Origin: Ensifer sp. IC4062
GTDB taxonomy: Bacteria; Pseudomonadota; Alphaproteobacteria; Rhizobiales; Rhizobiaceae
DNA: 64,000 bases
Assembly (NCBI RefSeq): GCF_020193575.1
Contig: NZ_JADYVD010000032.1
Location: 26,697 to 90,696 of the forward strand
Direction of reading: 5' to 3'
Shown here: one piece after another, positions 25,756 through 34,026 of the stretch
Layout of the letters: every line of letters starts with the position of its first letter
Position numbering within the stretch: position 1 is the first letter of the stretch
Position numbers and translations under genes: made by a program
Notes under the pieces: model-generated
The model's input: only the letters and a program-made list of their open reading frames with translations
What the model was told of the DNA's origin: nothing
Databases searched by the model: none

Positions 25756-26805
25756 ATGCGGCTCGACTACATAAAGGTTTGGAAGCTTTTGGGCGTCAGC
25801 AAGCTACCAGCGGAACCCCCGATCTCAAGGCTCGGCGATCCTCCAATGGACTTCTTACTGACCGCAGACCCGGAGCCGTATTTCGTTCACATCGACAAAT
25901 CCCGAGCACTCGCTAACGGGCTGCTGAAGGGGCTGTTCAAGGGCGAAGAAGATGGTTCTCTGGACGAGCGGCTTGTTAGTGAAATCGGGGCCGCCAAGGC
26001 GCGTCGAGCGAAAAACCAACGGCCAGGCTGCTACTTGATCGCATTAGCAGTGACGGATGCGCCTGAGCCGAAATTCGAAGCTCGTCGCGATGGAGCGGAT
26101 TTTGAGGTCGCGATAGATGGTCTCGACAAAGAAGCGGTTCATAAAACTTATCGACCGACAATCGACGCGCTCCTCACAGGACTGGCATTGCGTCTTCCGT
26201 CGAATGCTGACTTGAGGTGCGAGGAGATCGGGTCTGTGATCTTCCTAACGACGAATGACGCTAAGCCTTTGTATGCGCTCTCATTCAAAATCGGAAGCGC
26301 CATGCTATCGGTCGCATCGTTGCCTCCGGCTGATCTGTTAGACGTCGCGGGCAGCCTGGCGGCAAAAATCTTGGACGACACCAAGTTGCGACGTCCAATT
26401 GCATTGCTGACATCATCTATTAACAACACGTCCGACCCCCTCCAAGCCTATTTGGACGGGTGGAACGCTCTGGAGATATTTGTCCAATCGGTGTTCAAAT
26501 CGACTTACGACGCCCGGTGGCGCGAGATCATGGAGGCGGGAGTTCCATCGGCCGCAAAGCCTGTGGTCGATCGGTTGGTCGAGGTGATGAGCGATAAATA
26601 TCGATTGGCGGACAAATTCCTAATCATCGCCACCATACTCCATCCGGAGAATGCGGCGGACGACGACACTGAATTTCGAAGGCTTAAGAAATCTCGAGAT
26701 GGCGTGTTTCACGGCACAGATGATCCCGCTGATGTGTTCCCGACAGGCGCGATCCAAAGGCTACTATTAAAATACCTCCACACGCATCTTCAGGCGGCGA
26801 AATAG
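25756..26805 (+). CDS. uncharacterised protein with C-terminal HEPN-like domain
   Basis: A 349-residue protein without signal peptide or membrane helices. Residues 1-215 are a mixed alpha/beta region I do not recognise. Residues about 225-345 are helical, with YLDGWNALEIF (232-242) and a late SRDGVFHG in which R314 and H319 make an R-x4-H motif. That pair and the WNALE helix are the hallmarks of Apea/HEPN-type domains, many of which are RNases in toxin and anti-phage systems. GGAGGAGG stands 6 nt before the ATG; an upstream in-frame start at 25711 lacks one. It is divergent from ptuAB in the same AT-richer island. Confidence 0.6.
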   Translation: MRLDYIKVWKLLGVSKLPAEPPISRLGDPPMDFLLTADPEPYFVHIDKSRALANGLLKGLFKGEEDGSLDERLVSEIGAAKARRAKNQRPGCYLIALAVTDAPEPKFEARRDGADFEVAIDGLDKEAVHKTYRPTIDALLTGLALRLPSNADLRCEEIGSVIFLTTNDAKPLYALSFKIGSAMLSVASLPPADLLDVAGSLAAKILDDTKLRRPIALLTSSINNTSDPLQAYLDGWNALEIFVQSVFKSTYDARWREIMEAGVPSAAKPVVDRLVEVMSDKYRLADKFLIIATILHPENAADDDTEFRRLKKSRDGVFHGTDDPADVFPTGAIQRLLLKYLHTHLQAAK

Positions 26806-26952
26806 GACAAAGGCTGCAATGCTGTCAAACGCCTCGTATGCCAACTTTACAGTATCACCCGCCGGGCGCCCTGAAGCACAGTTGGCCTCGCCTATTTGAC
26901 CCTATTGTGCCACGCGCGATTCAGCTCCGTCTTCGCCACCAAGGTGAGCAAA

Positions 26953-27372
26953 TTGACCACAATCCGCATCGCCGCCGCCCTTTTGATCCGCCCCGACGGC
27001 CAAACGCTCCTCGTGCGCAAGCGCGGGGCGAGCGCCTTCATGCAGCCGGGCGGGAAGATCGGCCCCGGCGAAACGCCGGATGCGGCCTTGGCGCGGGAGC
27101 TCAGGGAAGAGATCGACCTTGACGTCGAGCCCGCGTCCTTCGAGGCCTTGGGTGAGTTCAGCGCCGAAGCATCCAATGAGCCGGGACACCGCGTCCATGC
27201 GGATGTCTTCCTCGTCAGGACCGAACAGGTTCACTTTCACCCCGCGGCCGAAATCGAGGAAGTGAAATGGGTGTCGCCCTTTGATGCCGGCGGGGTGGCG
27301 CTCGCTCCGCTCAGCGCGGATCACATCTTTCCGCATTACCGGGAACTGATCGGGCGGAGCACACGCCGCTGA
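26953..27372 (+). CDS. Nudix hydrolase
   Basis: A 139-residue Nudix protein. The box is GGKIGPGETPDAALARELRE followed by EIDL; the usual glycine after EE-x is aspartate here, a mild change seen in some active members. The central REL-REE glutamates that bind metal are kept. Substrates would be nucleoside diphosphate-linked compounds. The start is most likely the TTG at 26953, because AAGGTGAG precedes it by 4 nt; the longer frame from 26896 has no such site and an implausible N-terminus. The 3' flank carries a copy of the sequence found after cspA. Confidence 0.85.
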   Translation: MTTIRIAAALLIRPDGQTLLVRKRGASAFMQPGGKIGPGETPDAALARELREEIDLDVEPASFEALGEFSAEASNEPGHRVHADVFLVRTEQVHFHPAAEIEEVKWVSPFDAGGVALAPLSADHIFPHYRELIGRSTRR

Positions 27373-27384
27373 CTACAGCTGGAC

Positions 27385-27445
27385 TGGCAGCGGCGCCAAG
27401 CGAATGACAGGAAGACGTTGGGGTAACCCGAGGCTTTTGTTTCCT
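27385..27445 (+). repeat. copy of the cspA downstream sequence
   Basis: GGACTGGCAGCGGCGCCAAG, AATGACAGGAAGACG and GGGGTAACCCGAGGCTTTTG match, with few changes, the bases following cspA at about 29862-29920. It may act as a weak terminator for the Nudix gene (GGGTAACCC stem then TTTTG). Confidence 0.6.
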
Positions 27446-27520
27446 GCCTCAGATGCGGTAGCTCGCTGAGTTGAAAACAACGACATCGAAGCTCACGTCG
27501 TCGGAGGAGAATCGCCTATA

Positions 27521-27624
27521 CTACAGCGCCGCGCGTCTTATCAGACGCGTAAAGGACGCTGTAGCACTTTGAATTGCTGCATGTTTTTATCCTTAAATCG
27601 GCTACGACTTAAGGAAACATGCAG
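27521..27624 (+). repeat. family A intergenic repeat, full copy
   Basis: A 104-bp mosaic of two stem-loops. The first has outer arms CTACAGCG / CGCTGTAG around GCGCGTCTTATCAGACGCG. The second runs from CTGCATGTTT to AAACATGCAG with CCTTAA / TTAAGG inside. It serves here as the reference copy for the family and lies between the Nudix and DUF924 genes. Confidence 0.85.
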
Positions 27625-27648
27625 GAGGGGTCCGCCCGTCGCCCCCTC

Positions 27649-28329
27649 TCACCCCGCAAACCCACCCGCGTCGAGAAACCGCTGCTCCTCTTCCGTCATC
27701 GTCCGCCCGAGAATCCCGTTCCGGTGCGGGAAGCGGCCGAAGCGGCGGACGATTTCGCGGTGGCCTATAGCGTGGGAAAGACTCGGCTCCCCGAGACGGC
27801 TGGCAAGTTCGACGGAGCGCTCCTGGTCGACAAGCTCTTCCGAATGGCCGAACGGAAGATAGAAGAAGAGCTGCAGGTCGGCCGGCCCCGTGAGATCGTA
27901 GCCCGCGTCCACGGCGGCGCGTGCGATGCCAAGAGCCAGGGCGTCGGTCTCATACATGCGCGGCGTGCCGCGAAACGCGTTGCGGGGGAATTGATCGAGG
28001 AGAAGAAGGAGCGCCAGCGTCCTCTCCGGCGAGACCGTCCAATGCAAGAATTCGCCGCGGGCCGCCGCCTCGTGGCTTGCGAGGAAGCGCTCGCGAAAGG
28101 CGCGATCGAACTCCGGCTCCTTGGCAAACCAACGTGTCGGCCCCGCGTCGCGCCAGAAGCCGATGACTGCCGCCGCCCTATCCTCGCCGACAAGCGCCTC
28201 GCCGGCGAGCGCCTCGCGCAGCCGCGCGTTGACGGCCGGATCCGCACGCGCCGCTGGCTGGCCCTGCCCCTCCGCTGGCTGCAAGCTGCGCAGCGCCAGG
28301 CTTTCGATATACCCGATGAAGTCGCTCAT
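27649..28329 (-). CDS. DUF924 family protein
   Basis: A 226-residue protein of the DUF924 family (TPR-like helical fold, no known function). Landmarks are VIGFWRDAGPTRWFAKEPEF, LLLLLDQFPRNAFRGTPRMY, LQLFFYLPFGHSE, LSHAIGHREIVRRFGRFPHR and the C-terminal TMTEEEQRFLDAGG. The conserved DQFPRN and GRFPHRN segments probably shape a binding site. It has an N-terminal extension of about 60 residues before VIGFW. The start at 28329 is chosen for the GGAGGACGA just upstream. It is divergent from the LysR gene, 92 nt away. Confidence 0.85.
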   Translation of the reverse strand: MSDFIGYIESLALRSLQPAEGQGQPAARADPAVNARLREALAGEALVGEDRAAAVIGFWRDAGPTRWFAKEPEFDRAFRERFLASHEAAARGEFLHWTVSPERTLALLLLLDQFPRNAFRGTPRMYETDALALGIARAAVDAGYDLTGPADLQLFFYLPFGHSEELVDQERSVELASRLGEPSLSHAIGHREIVRRFGRFPHRNGILGRTMTEEEQRFLDAGGFAG

Positions 28330-28421
28330 TTCGTCCTCCAGCTGGTTGGGAGACCGCACGGGCCCCGCCGAAAGACCTACGACTTTGTGGATACTGAATG
28401 AAGTGATATGATTTCAGCATT

Positions 28422-29324
28422 ATGCTGAATGAAATCGACCTGTCGCGCGCCGATCTCAACCTGCTGGTGCTCTTCGAAACAGTGCTTGACGAAGGGAATG
28501 TCGGCCGCGCCGCCGAAAGGCTGAACCTCTCCGCCTCGGCCGTCAGCCACGGTCTCGGCCGCTTGCGGCGGCTGCTCAATGATCCGCTCTTCCTGAAGAC
28601 TCCGAAGGGCGTGGTGCCGACCGATCGCGCCAAGGAACTGGCGACGCCGATAGCCGATATTCTCGCGCGGGTGAGAAGCGTCATCTCCACGGCCGAGCCC
28701 TTCGATCCGGCGCGCGCCAGTCGCCGCTTCACGATCGGCACGGCCGATGGCTTCTCGGTTTTCCTGCCGCCGCTGCTCGACGAGATCGCCCGCAACGCGC
28801 CGGGCATAGATCTCGTCGTGCGTCACATGCAAATGGAGACGGCGCTTTCCGATCTCGATGGGCGGCTGATCGATGTGGCGATCGCCCCTTTTTACGAGCT
28901 GCCGGCCCGCTTCGCCGCACAGCCGCTTTACGAGGAAGAGTTCGTGGTCGCGGCGCGGAGCGGCCATCCCTTCCTCAAACACCCGACGCTCGAGAACTAT
29001 TGCCGCATGCAGCACCTGCTTGTCGCCCCGAGAGGCGACCCCCGGGGCCTTGTCGACGAGCTGCTCGAAAGCCGCGGCCTTTCTCGCCGCGTAGCCTTGG
29101 CCGTGCCGAATTTTTTGCTGGCGCTCGATCTCGTCAGCAAGACGCAGCTGATCTGCGTCCTGCCGAAGCGCTTCGTCGCGATGCATGCGGAGCGCTTCGC
29201 CGTCGCCACCACAAAGCTGCCGCTAGGCCTCGGCAGCCCGAGCGTCCAAGCGGTCGTGCCGAAGGCGGCGCTGATGGACACCGGTCTGGTCTGGCTCCTC
29301 GACGTGCTCGGCCGGCCCGGTTAG
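28422..29324 (+). CDS. LysR-type transcriptional regulator
   Basis: A 300-residue LTTR. The winged HTH occupies about residues 8-68 (LNLLVLFETVLDEGNVGRAA, SASAVSHGLGRLR, DPLFLKTPKGVVPT) and the substrate-binding fold about 95-300. The domain is of the NodD/NahR-like branch: the ligand domain has DGRLIDVAIAPF and the FVVAARSGHPFL segment. The target and inducer are unknown. Its likely target is the divergent DUF924 gene and itself. The codons and GC match the surroundings. Confidence 0.9.
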   Translation: MLNEIDLSRADLNLLVLFETVLDEGNVGRAAERLNLSASAVSHGLGRLRRLLNDPLFLKTPKGVVPTDRAKELATPIADILARVRSVISTAEPFDPARASRRFTIGTADGFSVFLPPLLDEIARNAPGIDLVVRHMQMETALSDLDGRLIDVAIAPFYELPARFAAQPLYEEEFVVAARSGHPFLKHPTLENYCRMQHLLVAPRGDPRGLVDELLESRGLSRRVALAVPNFLLALDLVSKTQLICVLPKRFVAMHAERFAVATTKLPLGLGSPSVQAVVPKAALMDTGLVWLLDVLGRPG

Positions 29325-29625
29325 CTCGTCTGCACCCCACTCCCAAACCGCTGCCTACACCTCGGCCGGCGTGCCGGTGGTCTTCCGAATATTATCCTGG
29401 CTTCCAGTCTGGCTCGATCGTATTTCCGCATCCTCTAAAGTCCTCTTTCCCGATTAAATTCCGCCTGTCCATTGCATATTCGGCAATAGCGTCTATATAA
29501 GACCTGTCGAACATTGCTTGTGACCTTTGCCTCAGCGCCGACGCGCTCGACAGATTTCCTCTCAAATATCGATCAATTCGGATGAATATTCGTCCGGGAA
29601 CTCCAACGATTGAAAGGAAATCGTT
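29325..29625 (+). promoter_or_regulatory. cspA upstream region with probable long 5' untranslated leader
   Basis: A 301-nt gap precedes cspA. The later part is AT-richer and contains CTATATAAG (about 29494), a fair -10-like sequence, which would leave a leader of about 120 nt. Cold-shock genes commonly have long leaders that refold with temperature; this is inferred from position and family. Confidence 0.4.
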
Positions 29626-29835
29626 ATGAATTCAGGCACCGTAAAGTGGTTCAACAGCACCAAGGGTTTTGGTTTCATCCAGCCCGACGACGGCACGACG
29701 GATGTGTTCGTGCATATTTCTGCCGTTGAACGCGCCGGCATGCGTTCGCTCGTCGAGGGCCAGAAGGTCACCTACGACATCGTGCAGGACAAGCGGTCCG
29801 GCAAGAGCTCGGCCGACAACCTGCGCGCCGCGTAA
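29626..29835 (+). CDS. cspA: cold shock protein
   Basis: A 69-residue OB-fold RNA-binding protein. RNP1 (KGFGFIQ) and RNP2 (VFVHISAV) are both present, after [13 protein letters not shown]. It binds single-stranded RNA and DNA and acts as an RNA chaperone at low temperature. AAAGGAAATCGTT precedes the ATG. A GC stem with T-run follows (29894-29924), and rpsU is downstream, an order that recurs in rhizobia. The symbol is by family; rhizobia have several csp genes. Confidence 0.95.
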   Translation: MNSGTVKWFNSTKGFGFIQPDDGTTDVFVHISAVERAGMRSLVEGQKVTYDIVQDKRSGKSSADNLRAA

Positions 29836-29893
29836 TTTGTCATTCGCCGCCGCTGACCACGGATGTACTGGCAGTGGCGCCAATGACAGGAAG

Positions 29894-29924
29894 AGGTCGG
29901 GGTAACGCCCGGCCTTTTTGTTTT
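29894..29924 (+). terminator. intrinsic terminator after cspA
   Basis: AGGTCGGG and CCCGGCCT form a stem of about 7-8 bp with one G-T pair around GTAACG, followed by TTTTTG and TTTT. It is 59 nt after the cspA stop and separates it from rpsU. Confidence 0.75.
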
Positions 29925-29995
29925 GCCTCCGGACGTTCTCGGCGCCGAGAGGCCCCGATAAACACGGCACCAGCCGTTGAAAGGAAGGATACAGT

Positions 29996-30232
29996 TTGCA
30001 AGTACTCGTCAGGGACAACAATATCGAGCAAGCCCTTCGCGTTCTGAAGAAGAAGATGCAGCGCGAGGGCATTTTCCGCGAAATGAAGGCGCGCAGCGCC
30101 TACGAAAAACCGTCCGAAAAGCGCGCGCGCGAAAAGGCGGAAGCCGTACGCCGCACCCGCAAGCTGGCCCGCAAGAAGCTCCAGCGCGAGGGCCTGCTGC
30201 CCGGACCCAAGAAGGTGGCCCGCTCCCGCTAG
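29996..30232 (+). CDS. rpsU: 30S ribosomal protein S21
   Basis: A 78-residue, very basic protein matching bS21: [60 protein letters not shown]. It joins the 30S subunit near the anti-SD region and helps initiation. The start is TTG (29996) with AAGGAAGG 7 nt before it; no ATG fits. The C-terminal tail to about residue 78 is basic as in rhizobial S21 paralogues. It follows cspA by 160 nt, with a terminator in between. Confidence 0.93.
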   Translation: MQVLVRDNNIEQALRVLKKKMQREGIFREMKARSAYEKPSEKRAREKAEAVRRTRKLARKKLQREGLLPGPKKVARSR

Positions 30233-30694
30233 CAGGTACTGGCAAAAAAGGGCTCGTCCTTGCGCCGGAGACACGAAAAATGATGCGGAGATAGAAGCCG
30301 CGGGAATGACGTCGCGCGCCTCACGAGGCGCCGCGCGTCATCTCAGACGCGCAAAGGACCCTTCAATTTGAATTCCTGCATATCCGTGGATCGGGCCACG
30401 ATTTAAGGAAACGTCCAGTAGGCGTCGCAGCTTTCCCGATAATCGGCGCTCGCCTTCTGGACGCTACGGGCCAGGCGGCATCTTACCGCTGCCGCGGCAT
30501 GTCCCCCGCCGCCAGATCTCACCCTGCCCTCCGCGGTCGCACTTGCGCCGTCAGTAAGAAAAACTTTGCCGCGGAAGCGTTATCCTGCGCGTGGCCTATT
30601 GACGTTTGCAGATTAAACCGATGGACTGTCTGAGCCATTCCAAAGAGGGAACAAAACCCTGCTGATCAGCGAAGCGTTTTCCAGAACGGGCGAG
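30233..30694. other. 462-nt gap before the PAS-histidine kinase
   Basis: Apart from the family A repeat, no gene or RNA is recognised. The last 120 nt are the likely promoter region of the kinase. The frame is open a little upstream of 30695 (LISEAFSRTGEM), so a non-ATG start near 30664 is possible. Confidence 0.5.
30328..30418 (+). repeat. family A intergenic repeat (diverged copy)
   Basis: GCCGCGCGTCATCTCAGACG followed by CGCAAAGGACCC, then AATTTGAATTCCTGCAT and TTTAAGGAAACGTCCAG match the reference copy with deletions. Confidence 0.75.
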
Positions 30695-32512
30695 ATGGCA
30701 AGTCTCATCCAGGCCCACGACTGGCAAGACAGCAGTCTCGGTTCGATAGATGCTTGGCCCCACTGTCTGAAGTCGGCAGTGGACATCATGCTACCGTCGC
30801 AGGCCGAGATCGTTATCTTCTGGGGCGAGGATTTCGTCGCTCTCTATAACGATGCATATGCACGCACAATCGGAAGCAAGCATCCTCACGCACTTGGTCG
30901 GCCGGCGCATGAGAGCTGGGGCGAACTGTGGAGCGATCTCGAGCCGCTCTTGAGGCGTGTGCTCGATCATGGCGAGACGGTGGTTGCGAAAGATCGTCCG
31001 TTCTATATCGAACGCCACGGATATCCCGAGACAGTCTACTTCGACATTTCCTACTCGCCTATTCGCGATGAAACGACGAGAGTCCGCGGCGTCCTCTGCA
31101 TTGTGAACGAGACGACCGAACGCGTGCGTTTCGAAACTGCGCTGCGGAAGAGCGAGGAGCAACTCCGCGCGATTTTCTCGCACTCCGCCGCCGGGATCTT
31201 TCAGTCGGATCTCACCGGGCGCATACTTCTTGCCAACAAGCGCTTCTGTCAGATTGTCGGCTACAGTGAAGCTGAGCTGCTGACAATGCGGTTGCAGGAT
31301 TTGACTTTTGCCGGCGACCCCTCGGATGAAATCCGCTTGTTCGAGACTATGGTGCAAACCGGGCAGAGCTTCGAGATCGAGAAGCGCTACGTTCGCAAGG
31401 ACGGAAGCCTCGTATGGGTGGCAAACTCGGTTTCCGCGCTTCGTGATGAGGACGGTGGCATACGAAAAGCCGCCGCCGTCGTCGTGGACATCACCGAACG
31501 CAAGCTTGCGCAGGAGATGGAGCGTCGGCTAGCCGCGATCATCGCCTCGTCCAATGACGCCATTCTCGGCACTGATCTGAACATGAGGATAACAAGCTGG
31601 AATGCCGGAGCTGAGAAGCTTTACGGCTATTCGGCGGAAGAGGCGGTCGGGCGCTCGGTCCTGATGCTGGTTCCGGATGATCGCGTCGAGGAAGAGCCCG
31701 CCATTCTGAGGCAGGTCAGTGCGGGCCTGAAAGTCGAGCCATATGAGACGAAGCGGCGCCGCAGGGATGGGCGGCTTGTCGACGTCCTGCTTAGCGTCTC
31801 ACCGATCTTTGACGTCTATGGCCGAATTATTGGAGCTTCGAAGATCGCTCATGACATTACGGCGCGGAAGGAGGCTGAGCGTCTCCATGCGGTGCTGGTC
31901 GGCGAACTGAACCATCGTGTGAAGAATCTGTTTGCAACCGTCATGGCAATCGCCCGCCAGACGCTTGGCCGCGACAAAGTGAACAGACAAGACGTGGATG
32001 TTTTCGAAGCGCGCCTGGTTTCGATGGCAAGAGCACACGACCTCCTGAACCACGGAAACTGGGAACAGGCCGATCTCAGGGCCGTCATAGAACAGTCCCT
32101 TTCGCCATACCCGAGGGACAGGTTCGAAATCTCCGGCCCCTCGATTGAACTGTTGCCGAGGGCAGTGGTGTCGATTTCGCTGGCATTTCACGAGCTCGCT
32201 ACGAATGCCGCCAAATACGGCGCTCTCTCGGTGGAAACCGGCCGCGTTTCAATCACCTGGTCACTTGAGGGTGATGCGCCTACCAAACTGAAGCTGCTCT
32301 GGCAGGAGAAGGACGGACCAGCCGTAGGCGAGCCTTCGCGCAAGGGATTCGGTTCGCGGCTCATCGAGAGCCTGCTGGCGGCGGAATTGAATGGCACGGT
32401 AAAGATCACCTACCATCCTGCAGGCCTGATCTGCGAGGTTGACGCCGCCCTGAAAAACGGATGGGACGCTCACGCTTCGTTCGAAGTAGAAGAAGTTGTC
32501 GCAGGCGCATAA
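30695..32512 (+). CDS. three-PAS HWE-family sensor histidine kinase
   Basis: A 605-residue soluble sensor kinase. Residues about 35-145 resemble a PAS-like input (VIFWGEDFVALYNDAYA). Two clear PAS domains follow at about 150-270 and 275-392, each ending in VDITERK or HDITARKEAE. The kinase is HWE type: H407 in ELNHRVKNLFATVMAIARQT is the phospho-acceptor, the N box is FHELATNAAKYGAL, and GFGSRLIESLLAAEL closes the ATP site. No membrane helix is seen, so it senses cytoplasmic signals such as light, redox or small ligands. No chromophore cysteine is seen in an NCRFLQ-type motif. No response regulator lies nearby. Confidence 0.9.
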   Translation: MASLIQAHDWQDSSLGSIDAWPHCLKSAVDIMLPSQAEIVIFWGEDFVALYNDAYARTIGSKHPHALGRPAHESWGELWSDLEPLLRRVLDHGETVVAKDRPFYIERHGYPETVYFDISYSPIRDETTRVRGVLCIVNETTERVRFETALRKSEEQLRAIFSHSAAGIFQSDLTGRILLANKRFCQIVGYSEAELLTMRLQDLTFAGDPSDEIRLFETMVQTGQSFEIEKRYVRKDGSLVWVANSVSALRDEDGGIRKAAAVVVDITERKLAQEMERRLAAIIASSNDAILGTDLNMRITSWNAGAEKLYGYSAEEAVGRSVLMLVPDDRVEEEPAILRQVSAGLKVEPYETKRRRRDGRLVDVLLSVSPIFDVYGRIIGASKIAHDITARKEAERLHAVLVGELNHRVKNLFATVMAIARQTLGRDKVNRQDVDVFEARLVSMARAHDLLNHGNWEQADLRAVIEQSLSPYPRDRFEISGPSIELLPRAVVSISLAFHELATNAAKYGALSVETGRVSITWSLEGDAPTKLKLLWQEKDGPAVGEPSRKGFGSRLIESLLAAELNGTVKITYHPAGLICEVDAALKNGWDAHASFEVEEVVAGA

Positions 32513-32647
32513 AGCGCTGTTCGAACTTGGTTTGCCGCAGCCACTCGCCTGAGCGAATGCGCTGCCGGAAGCAGTCGCGCCTTTCCCCCACCCCGCCCCC
32601 GCTGTACACTCCGCTTGCCGCCTGATCCCGTCCCTCGCTCGGACTTG

Positions 32648-32704
32648 GAGCAATCCCAGGAAAAGTGTCTAACGGTTTTCCGTCCGGAATTTGCCTAAGT
32701 TCAA
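32648..32704 (+). repeat. family C repeat
   Basis: AGCAATCCCAGGAAAAGTGT, ACGGTTTTCCGTCCGGAATT and TGCCTAAGTTCAAAG form an element found widely between rhizobial genes. Related pieces are at 14721-14798 and, weakly, 53124-53162. Confidence 0.6.
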
Positions 32705-32781
32705 AGACCCGGATCACGCGGCCAGCCGGCCGTTGCGGGGGCGCACGGCGGCGGGCGTTTCTCGCCCCGGAGGGAAGTCGC

Positions 32782-33939
32782 ATGGACGATGTGCAAACTC
32801 CGGTTAAAACGGAGGCCGGCGCAAGTAGCCGGGAGAGCCCGGCGTCGATCGAGCCGCGGGTCACCGAATTCCTGCGGCTTGGGGTGCTCGCGCTTTTCGC
32901 CTACTTGTCGCTGACCCTCGTCGCGCCATTCGCGCTCATTGCCGTCTGGGCCGGCATTCTCGCCGTTGCGCTCTATCCGCTGTTCAAGGCGCTTACCGTC
33001 CTCTTCGGCGGCCGGCCGCGCCTTGCGGCGGCGGCGCTCACGGCTCTCGCCCTGCTGGTGATCGCCGGCCCCCTGGCGGCAATCGCGCTGAGCTTCGCCG
33101 AAGCCGTGCAGGCGCTTCTTGCAAAACTGTCGACGGGAACCCTCGCCGTCCCGGCGCCGCCGGATGCTGTGCGTGACTGGCCGCTGATCGGCGAATGGCT
33201 TCACACCGCCTGGGTCCAGGTCTCGGGCAATCTCGAAGCGACGCTGCAGCGCCTTGCACCCTCGCTGCTGCAGACGGGCGGCACGGTGCTTAGCAAGATC
33301 GCCCGCATCGGCATGGACCTCATCGGCTTCATCGTTTCGGTCATCATCGCCGGCTTTCTCTTCCGCCCCGGCCCGCGGCTCGGCGAAGGCCTAAAACTTT
33401 TCGGCCGGCGGGTCGCCGGCGAGCGCGGCGTCGGCTTCGTCGATCTCGCCGCCGCAACGATCCGCAATGTCGCGCGCGGGGTGATCGGCGTGGCGTTGCT
33501 GCAGGCGCTGCTTGCCGGTCTCGCCTTCTCGCTCTTCGGCATTCCCGCGGCAAGCGTGCTCGCCTTCGCCGTCCTCATCTTCTGCATCATCCAGATCGGC
33601 CCGGCCCCGGTGCTGCTGCCGGTCGCCATCTGGGCGTGGATGTCCATGGAGACCCGCGCCGCCCTCGGCCTGACGCTGATCCTCGTGCTGATCGGGCTGA
33701 TCGACAACGTGTTGAAGCCGATGCTGGTCGCCCGCGGGCTGAAGACGCCGATGCTCGTCATCCTCGCCGGCGTGATCGGCGGCACCCTCTCCTATGGGCT
33801 GATCGGCCTCTTCCTCGGTCCAATCGTGCTCGGCGTCTTCTACGATCTCGTCCTCGCCTGGATGGGTTCGGTCCGGCCCGACGCCTCGGCTCCAGATGCA
33901 ATGAAACTGTCAAAAACGGATCAATCTGAAGTTGCGTGA
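32782..33939 (+). CDS. AI-2E family (PerM-like) membrane transporter
   Basis: A 385-residue inner-membrane protein with paired helices at the N-terminus (about residues 33-90), a periplasmic loop region (about 125-180), and a C-terminal group of five or more helices ending with GLFLGPIVLGVFYDLVLAWM. The family signature NVLKPMLVARGLKTPMLVI and GGTLSYGLIGLFLGP is present. Members export autoinducer-like or other small molecules, or act as Na+/H+ carriers; substrate is unknown. GGAGGGAAG precedes the ATG at 32782; a longer open frame lacks this site. It stands before the RND genes but is separated by 87 nt. Confidence 0.88.
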   Translation: MDDVQTPVKTEAGASSRESPASIEPRVTEFLRLGVLALFAYLSLTLVAPFALIAVWAGILAVALYPLFKALTVLFGGRPRLAAAALTALALLVIAGPLAAIALSFAEAVQALLAKLSTGTLAVPAPPDAVRDWPLIGEWLHTAWVQVSGNLEATLQRLAPSLLQTGGTVLSKIARIGMDLIGFIVSVIIAGFLFRPGPRLGEGLKLFGRRVAGERGVGFVDLAAATIRNVARGVIGVALLQALLAGLAFSLFGIPAASVLAFAVLIFCIIQIGPAPVLLPVAIWAWMSMETRAALGLTLILVLIGLIDNVLKPMLVARGLKTPMLVILAGVIGGTLSYGLIGLFLGPIVLGVFYDLVLAWMGSVRPDASAPDAMKLSKTDQSEVA

Positions 33940-34026
33940 CTTGCCACGGCGAAAATGCTCTGGTTTCAATACTCCAGCGGAGAATAAGGGCCGCCTCAAG
34001 CTGTTTCGTTCATAGGAGGACGTTGC

